In this document: in pieces, positions 6,726 through 13,228 of the stretch
Layout: each line of letters opens with the position of its first letter
Position numbering within the stretch: position 1 is the first letter of the stretch
From: an uncultured Ruminococcus sp.
GTDB taxonomy: Bacteria; Bacillota; Clostridia; Oscillospirales; Acutalibacteraceae
Direction: 5' to 3'
Length of the DNA stretch: 18,104 nucleotides
NCBI GenBank assembly: GCA_902803035.1
Contig: CADCON010000164.1
Span: 1-18,104, forward strand
Notes under the pieces: model-generated
Seen by the model: the letters and a program-made list of their open reading frames with translations, nothing else
Database searches by the model: none
What the model was told of the DNA's origin: nothing
Translations under genes and position numbers: made by a program

Positions 6726-8534
6726 TCAGCCCGCCTTGGTGGTGGCGGTGGTTTTTTTGGTGGTCTTCCGGGTAGTGCCCGAAGTGTCCTTGGCGGCCGT
6801 GGTGGCGTCGGATTCCTTGCGCGTGGTGGCGTCCTTGGAATTGGCAATGCCCTTGAGGTCGGGCAGATAGACGCCGTGCATTTCCTTTTCGTTGCTCTCG
6901 TATGTCATGTCGTCGTCATAGATGAATTTGAGAAGCTCCTTGGAATTGACGGTGAGATTCGCCGCGAGAACCTCGCTGCCGTTGGGAAGGTGCTGGGGGG
7001 AATAGCTTCCCTTGAGCGGAATGGAAATCTGCTTGGTGTCGTAGCCGGCAATCTCCGCCGCTTCGGTGACAAGTCCCACCAGCTCGCCCTTGGTGAAATC
7101 GGTGGTGACGTATTCCAGACAGGCGTAGGCGATGCTGAGAAGGTCCATCTTGCCCACGTCCTTCAGCTCGGTCATGATCTCCTTCAGCACCTTGCGCTGG
7201 CGTTTGGTACGTCCGAAGTCGGAGTCGATCTTTCTGATTCTCGCGTAGTTGAGGGCTTCCGCGCCGTTCATGTAATAGGTGCCCTTGCCCTTGCTGAAAC
7301 GCGGGAAAAGACCGTATTTCTCATGGCTGCACATATACCGCGCCTCGGCGGAGGTGACGGTGATCTTGATGCCGCCCTTGCCGTTGAGCTTGCCGATCTT
7401 GTTGACGACCGTCTTGAAGGCGTTGAAGTCAATGATGATGTACTTGTCCACCGTGATGCCGAGATTCTTCTGAAGCGCCTGCTTGAGAAGATTCACGCCG
7501 CCGAGGGAATAGGTGGAGTTGAGCTTAGTGCCGTAGTGCTTGCCCGGCACTTTGATATACATATCTCTCAGGTAGGATATCATCTTGAGCTTTTTGTGCT
7601 TGCGGTCTATGGTGAGCATCATCATGGCGTCGCTTCGGCCGTCTTCGCTCTTGGAACGGCGGTCGCTGCCGATGAGCAGAATGTTCTCGATGTCGGCGTC
7701 AAACATGATGGGGTCGTCGGGAAGCTCGATGTCCGTGTCGTCAACGCCGTCCATTTCCGCCGCCGCGTCCGCGTCCGCCTGCTGATTGAAGGCGGAACCG
7801 CCGCGCATCTGGGCGGGCTGGTTCTGATCCACGAAATTCATGCGGTTGAGAAGCGCGCTGGCTCCCATGCCGACGGTGAAAAGAAACACCATGAAAAGGC
7901 ACAACGCCGTGACGGACGCCTTCTGCCACATCTTCATGGGCTTGCGGTTGCGCTTCTTCTTGCGCCGGGCGGACACCGGCTCAAGGCTTTCGCCGGCGAG
8001 CTTGGGTACGTAGTATTCCACATCGCGGATGACCGTGCCGCCTTTGCCCTTGGTTTTCTCCTGCTCGACGTGCGAAGCGCCGCTTCTGCTGCGGGCGTAG
8101 CGTTCGTCGAAATCGCGCTTTGCCTCCCGCCGGCGGGTGGCCGCTTCACGCAGCGAATCCAGAAGGGGCGGCTCCTCGTCGGGGGCAAGGTTTTTGGCCG
8201 CGCGTCCGGAACGGTCATTGAATCGCCCGCGGGCTTCGCTGCTGTGGGGCAGGTTGTGTTCGTCCACGCCGTAGGTTGCCCCCTTGCGGCGGAATCTCTT
8301 CTGCGGGACGGATTCCTCGCGGTCTGCCTGCGCTTCTCTCTGTTCCGCTTCCTCGCGGAGTCTCGCGGCGCGGAATTCTTCCATACTGCGGGACTGGGAA
8401 TCGGTTTCCTGCTCTTCGGAAGGCTTCTGCGGCAGATCCTGCCGGCTGACGCCGCGCTCGACATATTGTCTTGGGATGGAATGGCTGATATTCCGCATAC
8501 TGCGGGAAAGCTCCCCGCGCTCGTAATTGTCCAT
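6726..8534 (-). CDS. LCP (LytR-CpsA-Psr) family cell-wall glycopolymer ligase
   Basis: 602 residues. The protein has a long, highly charged cytosolic N-terminus (about 1-200), one membrane helix (about 206-228), an external LCP domain (about 280-455) and a Thr/Lys-rich C-terminal tail (about 565-602). LCP hallmarks are LLIGSDRR (286-293), GRSDAMMMLTID (299-310), SYLRDMYIKVP (Arg323, Asp324), LNSTYSLGG (338-346) and ARIRKIDSDFGRTKRQR (431-447). The family transfers undecaprenyl-linked polymers such as teichoic acids or capsule to peptidoglycan. The 200-residue N-terminal extension is unusual, since most LCP proteins have a short cytosolic tail. ATG 8532-8534 has AGGAG upstream. The gene follows the HEPN gene after a 25-base gap and is probably in the same operon. 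Confidence 0.95.
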   Translation of the reverse strand: MDNYERGELSRSMRNISHSIPRQYVERGVSRQDLPQKPSEEQETDSQSRSMEEFRAARLREEAEQREAQADREESVPQKRFRRKGATYGVDEHNLPHSSEARGRFNDRSGRAAKNLAPDEEPPLLDSLREAATRRREAKRDFDERYARSRSGASHVEQEKTKGKGGTVIRDVEYYVPKLAGESLEPVSARRKKKRNRKPMKMWQKASVTALCLFMVFLFTVGMGASALLNRMNFVDQNQPAQMRGGSAFNQQADADAAAEMDGVDDTDIELPDDPIMFDADIENILLIGSDRRSKSEDGRSDAMMMLTIDRKHKKLKMISYLRDMYIKVPGKHYGTKLNSTYSLGGVNLLKQALQKNLGITVDKYIIIDFNAFKTVVNKIGKLNGKGGIKITVTSAEARYMCSHEKYGLFPRFSKGKGTYYMNGAEALNYARIRKIDSDFGRTKRQRKVLKEIMTELKDVGKMDLLSIAYACLEYVTTDFTKGELVGLVTEAAEIAGYDTKQISIPLKGSYSPQHLPNGSEVLAANLTVNSKELLKFIYDDDMTYESNEKEMHGVYLPDLKGIANSKDATTRKESDATTAAKDTSGTTRKTTKKTTATTKAG

Positions 8535-8559
8535 CGGCTGTCATCTCCTGTCCTTTTCT

Positions 8560-9006
8560 TCAGTCGTCGTCGTCGAAATCGTCGCTGTCGTAATCGTCGT
8601 CGTAGATCAGCGAGCAGACGTATTCATACAAATCCTTTGTCACGCGCAGGTGGTGTTCAATAGCGGCTCTGTCGGGCGTTTCCCAATTGTCGGAGGGATA
8701 GCGGCATTCGACATAGTAGCGGTTGAGCATGGCTGTTTCGCTGATAAAGCGGTTGAAGCTGGAATTGAATTTACACGCCTTCCGCACCAGCCATGAAAGG
8801 TTGTGCCCGTCAACGGTCTGTCCGCTGACGAAAATGAGATATGCCTTGATGGCTTTCTCGATGGTCTGCTGGCAGTGAAAGCCCGCCGCGTTGTTGCAGA
8901 TGCCGTCCTGCGCCAGCCGCACGGCGACGTCGAGATCCTCGCTGGCGTATTCCATCCATTCAAAATAATGGCGGCTGTCCCGCCTTCCGTGCCTATTCCG
9001 ACTCAT
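8560..9006 (-). CDS. HEPN-domain protein with Asp-rich tail
   Basis: 148 residues. Helical HEPN features are FEWMEYASEDLDVAVRLA (15-32), FHCQQTIEKAIKAYLI (43-58), GHNLSWLV (67-74) and the CRYPSDN element (101-107), typical of the HEPN group that partners MNT nucleotidyltransferases. The R-X4-6-H ribonuclease motif of HepT-type toxins is not recognisable, so RNase activity is doubtful. The C-terminus (135-148) is almost entirely Asp. ATG 9004-9006 is preferred; an in-frame GTG at 9018 is possible, and neither has a strong ribosome site, which fits translational coupling. The gene overlaps the upstream MNT-like gene by 14 bases, the usual arrangement for interacting HEPN/MNT partners. Its biochemical role is unknown. 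Confidence 0.85.
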   Translation of the reverse strand: MSRNRHGRRDSRHYFEWMEYASEDLDVAVRLAQDGICNNAAGFHCQQTIEKAIKAYLIFVSGQTVDGHNLSWLVRKACKFNSSFNRFISETAMLNRYYVECRYPSDNWETPDRAAIEHHLRVTKDLYEYVCSLIYDDDYDSDDFDDDD

Positions 9007-9304
9007 AGAGAACAACACCGCCGTTCAGAATGCCGCGAAAAGCGAAGCTGTCGGGATCCTCTATGCTGTCGTTCCACTGATCGAGGGAATAGACCAGCAC
9101 ATCGAAGGGCACCTCGCACTCCAGTGTGAGATAAATTTTCTGCTCGATCTTGTCGCATTCATGTTCCCTGACGATCACGCACAGCTTGAAGGAAACAAGG
9201 TCCCCGGCTGGCGTTTTCTTGACGGAATAAATGATAATCCTGACCGGCCTGACAAGCGCGGCGATCTGTTCGCAGAGAAGGGTGATTCTCTCGTCGTATT
9301 CCAT
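8993..9304 (-). CDS. Degenerate MNT-like (minimal nucleotidyltransferase) partner protein
   Basis: 103 residues. The overall pattern matches MntA-type minimal nucleotidyltransferases: a helix, then a strand at 21-26, a strand at 40-46, the FDVLVYS strand at 67-73, and a GILNGGVVLYE ending (91-101). The active-site loop is eroded. Where the family has GSxARG the sequence is YSVKKT (26-31), and where it has SDxD it is SFKL (38-41), so the first two metal-binding Asp are gone; Asp68 remains. AMPylation activity is therefore unlikely and a structural or sensory role is inferred. ATG 9302-9304 has GGAG sequences upstream; an in-frame ATG at 9337 lacks a ribosome site. It is the first gene of the minus-strand operon and overlaps the HEPN gene. 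Confidence 0.7.
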   Translation of the reverse strand: MEYDERITLLCEQIAALVRPVRIIIYSVKKTPAGDLVSFKLCVIVREHECDKIEQKIYLTLECEVPFDVLVYSLDQWNDSIEDPDSFAFRGILNGGVVLYESE

Positions 9305-9351
9305 AAGCTCCGTCTCCTTTCCCGAATGAAACCGCATACCGTTTCATCTTA

Positions 9352-9380
9352 ATTGTAGCAGATTTTTTTTGGCTTTTCAA
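9352..9380 (-). promoter_or_regulatory. Sigma-A promoter of the MNT/HEPN-LCP-VanY operon
   Basis: On the minus strand, -35 TTGAAA (9375-9380), a 17-bp spacer containing an A8 tract, and -10 TACAAT (9352-9357). Expected transcription start is about 9345, some 40 bases before the MNT-like start. Upstream sequence is A/T-rich. Confidence 0.85.
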
Positions 9381-9511
9381 TAAATTATCAATGAAATAAC
9401 TGTAAATGATGCGGGGAGAGAAATTTGATTTTTTGTGCGAATAATCAGGGGGGAACGGTCAATAATAGCATTGCGGAGGATTTTTATCAATCATGAAAGG
9501 TTGCGGAGATT

Positions 9512-10291
9512 ATGAAAAATGCCAAGAGGTTAACCATCGGAACGCCTCCCCGCAGGAAGAAAAGACCGCTCAGCAGCTACGCTTCGTTTGCCCTTTTCGT
9601 TGCGGCTGCCGCGATAGCGCTCAGCGCGATGATTGTCCGGGCGGGAAAGAACGGGATTGCCGCCGCGGATGACGGAAGGCAGGAAGCGGACAGGCCGCGC
9701 GTTTCGTCCGCTTCGGTGACCGATACGCCGGTCGTAACGGAGGACGCTGCCGCGACGGAGCCGACCACCGCCGGCAGCCGCGTTTCACAGACCACGCAGA
9801 AGCGGGAGCAGGTGAGCCGGCAGGATACCGACGAGCTGGAAGACAGCGAGCAGACGGCTGCCATACAGGTTATGGGCGGCGGCAGGAGCTATGTCCGTCC
9901 GTCGGGCGGGGCGGTCATCAAGCCGTACAGCATGGACGCGCTGGTCTATTGCAAGACAATGAATGACTGGCGGGTGCATACCGGTCTGGATCTGGCGGCG
10001 GAGAAGGGCGAGGTGGTCAGATCCGCCGGGGAAGGCAAGGTCGCGGGCGTGTCAGAGGATCCCCTGTACGGAACGACGGTGGTCGTCAACCAGAACGACG
10101 GTCTGATGGTGTATTACCGCGGGCTGAACAGGGAAACCGCAGTGCGGAGCGGCGAGAATATCGCGGCGGGCGCGACGATCGGAACGGTGGGGGAGATCCC
10201 CTGCGAATCGGCGGACGGGACGCACCTTCATCTCGAAGTGAGAAGCGAAAACCAATACCTCGACCCGGCGAAGGCACTGGGCATCAAATAG
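9512..10291 (+). CDS. Membrane-anchored M23 (LytM-fold) protein, SpoIIQ-like
   Basis: 259 residues. A basic N-terminus is followed by one membrane helix (about 23-43), a Ser/Thr/Glu-rich linker (about 45-125) and an M23 domain (about 130-255). The zinc ligands His156 and Asp160 (WRVHTGLD) and His240 (HLHLEV) are present. The family's catalytic His in the Y-x-H position is missing: the sequence is VYYRGLN (200-206). This plus the EDPLYG segment resembles SpoIIQ, the forespore protein that binds SpoIIIAH across the engulfment septum, so the assignment is inference. Another envelope-bound LytM-like protein is the alternative. ATG 9512 has GCGGAG just upstream. No clear sigma-A promoter was found between 9381 and 9511, compatible with an alternative sigma factor. 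The gene is monocistronic, with a terminator immediately after it. Confidence 0.85.
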   Translation: MKNAKRLTIGTPPRRKKRPLSSYASFALFVAAAAIALSAMIVRAGKNGIAAADDGRQEADRPRVSSASVTDTPVVTEDAAATEPTTAGSRVSQTTQKREQVSRQDTDELEDSEQTAAIQVMGGGRSYVRPSGGAVIKPYSMDALVYCKTMNDWRVHTGLDLAAEKGEVVRSAGEGKVAGVSEDPLYGTTVVVNQNDGLMVYYRGLNRETAVRSGENIAAGATIGTVGEIPCESADGTHLHLEVRSENQYLDPAKALGIK

Positions 10292-10295
10292 CGTG

Positions 10296-10342
10296 ACGGC
10301 GGAGGAATTTCCGGAAGGAGAGCCCCCGCCGTTTTTTCTTTT
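10296..10342 (+). terminator. Intrinsic terminator after the SpoIIQ-like M23 gene
   Basis: ACGGCGG (10296-10302) pairs with CCGCCGT (10326-10332). The stem is followed by TTTTTTCTTTT. It starts 4 bases after the M23 stop codon. Confidence 0.88.
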
Positions 10343-10383
10343 GTAAATAAATTGAGAACCTCCGATTTTTTTCTGATTAAGAC

Positions 10384-10412
10384 TTTCATATTGCGATTGG
10401 CTGTGGTATAAT
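10384..10412 (+). promoter_or_regulatory. Sigma-A promoter of mscS-ydcF-GNAT operon
   Basis: A perfect -10 TATAAT (10407-10412) is preceded by an extended -10 TGG. A weak -35 TTTCAT (10384-10389) lies at 17-bp spacing. The expected start near 10419 gives a leader of about 30 bases with AAGGAG before the mscS ATG. Confidence 0.8.
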
Positions 10413-10449
10413 CTTATCAAGAAATACTTCCTTAAGGAGTGCTGTCAAT

Positions 10450-11304
10450 ATGAAAGAATTCTGGAATGATTACATCGTCGCGTTTTTCACCCGGTACATC
10501 GATTTTGACGCCATCGGCAAGTGGCTGCTTTCCATCGTGCCGGGCATCGTGGAGGGACTGGCGATTCTCGTGATCGGCTGGTGGCTGGCGGGCATCATCG
10601 CGCGCATTGTCGTGCGGGGCATGGAGCGCGCCAAGGTGGATCAGGGCGTGAGGGAATTTCTCTGTTCCTGCATCAAAATCATCATCAAGATCATCGCGAT
10701 TATCACCGCGCTTTCCACCATGGGCATGAATGTCACCACGCTGGTGGCCGCTCTCGGTACGGCAGGCGTCGCCATCGGCCTTGCGCTCAAGGACAGCCTT
10801 TCCAATTTCGCCAGCGGCGTGCTGATTCTCTTCAATCACACCTTCAAGGTGGGCGATTTCATCGAGATTGACGGGCAGATGGGCACTGTCCGGCGCATTG
10901 AGCTGATGTTCACCACGCTGGCAACCGCCGACAACAAGCGTCTGGTGGTTCCAAATTCCGTCATCACCAGCGACATGATCATCAATTACACCGCCAAAAG
11001 CACCCGCCGTCAGGAACTGACCATCGGCGTGGCTTACGGCTCGGATATCCTCGTCGTCAAGAAGGCGATCACCGCCGCCCTGAAATCCTGCAAGGACGTG
11101 AGCTGGGAGAAGGAGCCGATTATCGGTATCGCCTCCTTCGACGAGAGCGCGATCACCTTCGACGTCAAGGTCTGGGTCAGAACGGCGGCGTTCATTGAGT
11201 CGAAGTATGTCATCAATGAAAATATCCTCGCCGAGCTGAACAAGGCGGGCATTGTGATTCCCTTCAACCAGCTGGACGTGCATCTGGTTGACAGCAAGGC
11301 GTGA
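10450..11304 (+). CDS. mscS: Small-conductance mechanosensitive channel MscS
   Basis: 284 residues, the length of canonical MscS. Three membrane helices lie at about 29-55, 72-92 and 96-128. The third is the Gly/Ala-rich pore helix (LVAALGTAGVAIGLALKDSL, 98-117) followed by SNFASGVLIL. The cytosolic beta domain contains FKVGDFIEI (132-140), GTVRRIELMFTTL (145-157) and VVPNSVI (166-172), the family signature. The homoheptameric channel opens under membrane tension to release solutes during hypo-osmotic shock. ATG 10450 has AAGGAG 10 bases upstream. It is the first gene of a three-gene operon, ending 5 bases before the next start. Confidence 0.96.
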   Translation: MKEFWNDYIVAFFTRYIDFDAIGKWLLSIVPGIVEGLAILVIGWWLAGIIARIVVRGMERAKVDQGVREFLCSCIKIIIKIIAIITALSTMGMNVTTLVAALGTAGVAIGLALKDSLSNFASGVLILFNHTFKVGDFIEIDGQMGTVRRIELMFTTLATADNKRLVVPNSVITSDMIINYTAKSTRRQELTIGVAYGSDILVVKKAITAALKSCKDVSWEKEPIIGIASFDESAITFDVKVWVRTAAFIESKYVINENILAELNKAGIVIPFNQLDVHLVDSKA

Positions 11305-11309
11305 GTTCC

Positions 11310-12488
11310 ATGGCGGAAAACGACAGACAGAATCAGACCCCCGCCGCGGACGGAACGCCGCGTGACGGCAGATTCAGGAACCGTCAGACGCGGGGCGGGG
11401 AGGAACAGGCGGTGCGTCAGGGCAGGACGGAGATCCTGCGGAGCCGGAGCGGGGGACAGACGACGCCGGAGCGCGGAAGGATTCCGGACCGGAATCCGGT
11501 CGGTGTCCCGGCTTCCGGGCGGGAACAGACCCCGCCGCCCGCCGCTTCAAAGCGTCCGGACAGCCGGACGGAGCGCAGGAGGGTGCCGGATCAGGATCTG
11601 ACGCCGGTCAGACCTGCCGCTTCCGGGCGGGAACAGACTGCCCACAGCAGCGGCAGTCCCCGCAGAACGGCGGAGGAAAAAAGAACGGGCGATGAACGGA
11701 AATTCTATTTTCAGCCGCTGAGAGAGATATCCACCCTCCGCAAAATGCTGATTGTGGTGTTCGGGCTGCTTTTTGTGTGGTGCGTCGTGCCGGCATTTTT
11801 CCATATTGTGAGCATCGGCGTGATCTCGTCGTCGCTGGTCATGCTGACCGTTTGCCTGACCGCGCTTTTCTGGCACCTGATCGACCGCCGCTGGACGTGG
11901 AAGAAGGCAGCGGTGGTTTCGCTGGCGGGACTGCTTTTCGCCGCGTGCGTCGTCGCGTTCAGTATCGTTTCGGGACTGATGCTCAAGGCGTCGCTGACCG
12001 CCGTGCCGTCCGGATGCGCGGATTACACGGTGGTGGTGCTGGGCTGCAAGGCACACGGGAGCGAGCCGAGCTGGATGCTGAGCGACCGTCTGGCGAAGGC
12101 GTACTCGATTCTCACGGCGAATCCCGATGTGAAATGCGTGGTCACAGGCGGCAAGGGCGACGACGAGCAGTACACGGAGGCCTATGTCATGAAGAAATAT
12201 CTGATGGACAGAGGCATTCCGGAGGAGCGAATCTACACGGAGGAGCTGTCGGAGAATACGGAGCAGAATCTGCTCTACACCAGATCGCTCATCGAGCTGA
12301 ACGGGCTTTCGGAGAATATCGTCATTGTCACCGACCGTTTCCATGAGCTTCGGGCGAGAATGTGGGCGGAGAAATCCGGCTTCCGGCATATCTATTCCGG
12401 GTGCTGTGAAACCAGAATCTACCTTGTGACGGGCTACTGGTTCAGGGAGATGTTCGGGCTTGCCCGGCTGTATATCTTCGGGGTATAG
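11310..12488 (+). CDS. YdcF/SanA-like DUF218-domain membrane protein
   Basis: 392 residues. A low-complexity Arg/Gly/Pro/Thr-rich cytosolic region (1-135) is followed by membrane helices at about 146-166, 168-190 and 200-223, and a DUF218 domain (about 238-372). DUF218 hallmarks are VVVLGC (241-246), SDRL (258-261), VTGGKGDDEQYTEA (278-291), ENTEQNL (315-321) and VTDRFHELRA (340-349). Homologues (ElyC, SanA, YdcF) influence cell-envelope polymer metabolism or barrier function; the reaction is not established. I chose ATG 11310, with AAGG 10 bases upstream, over GTG 11301, which overlaps the mscS stop and lacks ribosome-site spacing. A 20-bp direct repeat lies in the disordered N-terminal coding region. 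Confidence 0.88.
   Translation: MAENDRQNQTPAADGTPRDGRFRNRQTRGGEEQAVRQGRTEILRSRSGGQTTPERGRIPDRNPVGVPASGREQTPPPAASKRPDSRTERRRVPDQDLTPVRPAASGREQTAHSSGSPRRTAEEKRTGDERKFYFQPLREISTLRKMLIVVFGLLFVWCVVPAFFHIVSIGVISSSLVMLTVCLTALFWHLIDRRWTWKKAAVVSLAGLLFAACVVAFSIVSGLMLKASLTAVPSGCADYTVVVLGCKAHGSEPSWMLSDRLAKAYSILTANPDVKCVVTGGKGDDEQYTEAYVMKKYLMDRGIPEERIYTEELSENTEQNLLYTRSLIELNGLSENIVIVTDRFHELRARMWAEKSGFRHIYSGCCETRIYLVTGYWFREMFGLARLYIFGV
11511..11638 (+). repeat. 20-bp direct repeat inside the ydcF-like gene
   Basis: GCTTCCGGGCGGGAACAGAC occurs at 11511-11530 and 11619-11638, 108 bases apart and in the same reading frame. Each copy encodes ASGREQT. This suggests the disordered N-terminal region grew by internal duplication. 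Confidence 0.8.
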
Positions 12489-12555
12489 GATAAATCTGTA
12501 CGCGCGCGGCGTGTGGAGCAATACGCGGGCAAGCGCTGAGAAAGGATGGATTGAA

Positions 12556-13128
12556 TTGATAATCAGAGAAATGGAAGCGAAGGACGTGATGGGAATCGTC
12601 GCGCTGATCCGCGGGGAACTGGGTTATAATGACGTTTCCTCCGACGTCTACGACAGAGTGATCCGGATACATGAAGCGGAGAATTACGAGGTTTTTGTCG
12701 CCGAGGAGGACAACCGCATCATCGGATTTGTGGGACTGATGCGGGGGCTGGCCTTTGAACTGGACGGCGAATACATCCGCGTCATCGCTCTGGCGGTCAG
12801 CCGCGAATACCAGAGCCGCGGCGTCGGTTCCCGGCTGGAGGAACGGGTGGAGCAGTACGCGAAGGAAACCGGCGCGAACAGCATCGTTCTTTCAAGCGGA
12901 CTCACCCGCACCCGGGCGCACGTATTCTACACCGAGAAGGGCTACGAGAAGAAGGGATTCAGCTTCATCAAGCTGCTCAGCACGGGAAGGAAATTCTCCT
13001 ACAACGACGTGGTCTACAAGCCCATTCCCTCCCGCCTGAACAGGCCGGACAGCATCGACGATGACGAATACGAATCCGACGACGACGGGGAATACGATGA
13101 CAGCGATGAATACGACAGCGGGGAATGA
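12556..13128 (+). CDS. GNAT-family N-acetyltransferase with acidic C-terminal tail
   Basis: 190 residues. The GNAT fold is visible: a first strand and helix (1-20), NYEVFVAEEDNRIIGFVGL (43-61), the beta-4 strand YIRVIALAV (73-81), and the acetyl-CoA loop QSRGVGSRL (86-94) matching (Q/R)xxGx(G/A). AHVFYTEKGY (121-130) is the late GNAT motif with the usual Tyr. It transfers an acetyl group from acetyl-CoA to an amine; the substrate is unknown. Residues 164-190 form an Asp/Glu/Ser/Tyr-rich tail (DDDEYESDDDGEYDD at 168-182) not normally part of GNAT enzymes. I chose a TTG start at 12556 because AAAGGA lies 9 bases upstream. ATG 12571 is the alternative and lacks a ribosome site. It is the last gene of the mscS operon. 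Confidence 0.9.
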   Translation: MIIREMEAKDVMGIVALIRGELGYNDVSSDVYDRVIRIHEAENYEVFVAEEDNRIIGFVGLMRGLAFELDGEYIRVIALAVSREYQSRGVGSRLEERVEQYAKETGANSIVLSSGLTRTRAHVFYTEKGYEKKGFSFIKLLSTGRKFSYNDVVYKPIPSRLNRPDSIDDDEYESDDDGEYDDSDEYDSGE

Positions 13129-13149
13129 TTTCTGAACAGGAACTAAAGC

Positions 13150-13215
13150 AACGCCTTCGCGCATATACATAGGTTGACGAATGATCTATGGAGTGACGGG
13201 GGCGTTTTTTGTTTT
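13150..13215 (+). terminator. Compound intrinsic terminator ending the mscS operon
   Basis: AACGCCTTCG (13150-13159) pairs with CGGGGGCGTT (13197-13206), including two G-U pairs. An inner CATAG/CTATG stem lies at 13168-13172 and 13186-13190. The stem is followed by TTTT, G, TTTT. The loop is long, so the call is less secure than the other terminators. It covers the longest-ORF start (13181) of the following M23 gene. Confidence 0.55.
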
Positions 13216-13228
13216 GCGATGGAGAATA

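Noticed and set aside
6647..6847. N-terminal extension of the VanY frame
   Set aside because: The extra residues are proline/arginine-rich, overlap the end of the LCP gene in another frame and would precede a normal membrane anchor; the ATG at 6646 is preferred.
8561..8602. GTC-rich triplet run as a microsatellite
   Set aside because: It is the coding sequence of the HEPN Asp tail; the codons are mixed GAC/GAT and interrupted by other residues.
6510..8663. 717-codon open frame on the plus strand
   Set aside because: It is antisense to the LCP and VanY genes, has the Val/His/Ala/Gly-rich composition of a reverse-frame shadow and no recognisable domain.
8560..9304. Functional HepT-MntA toxin-antitoxin module
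   Set aside because: The MNT-like protein lacks the first two catalytic Asp and the GS motif, and the HEPN protein lacks a clear R-X4-6-H. The pair is kept as a finding but not called a toxin-antitoxin system.
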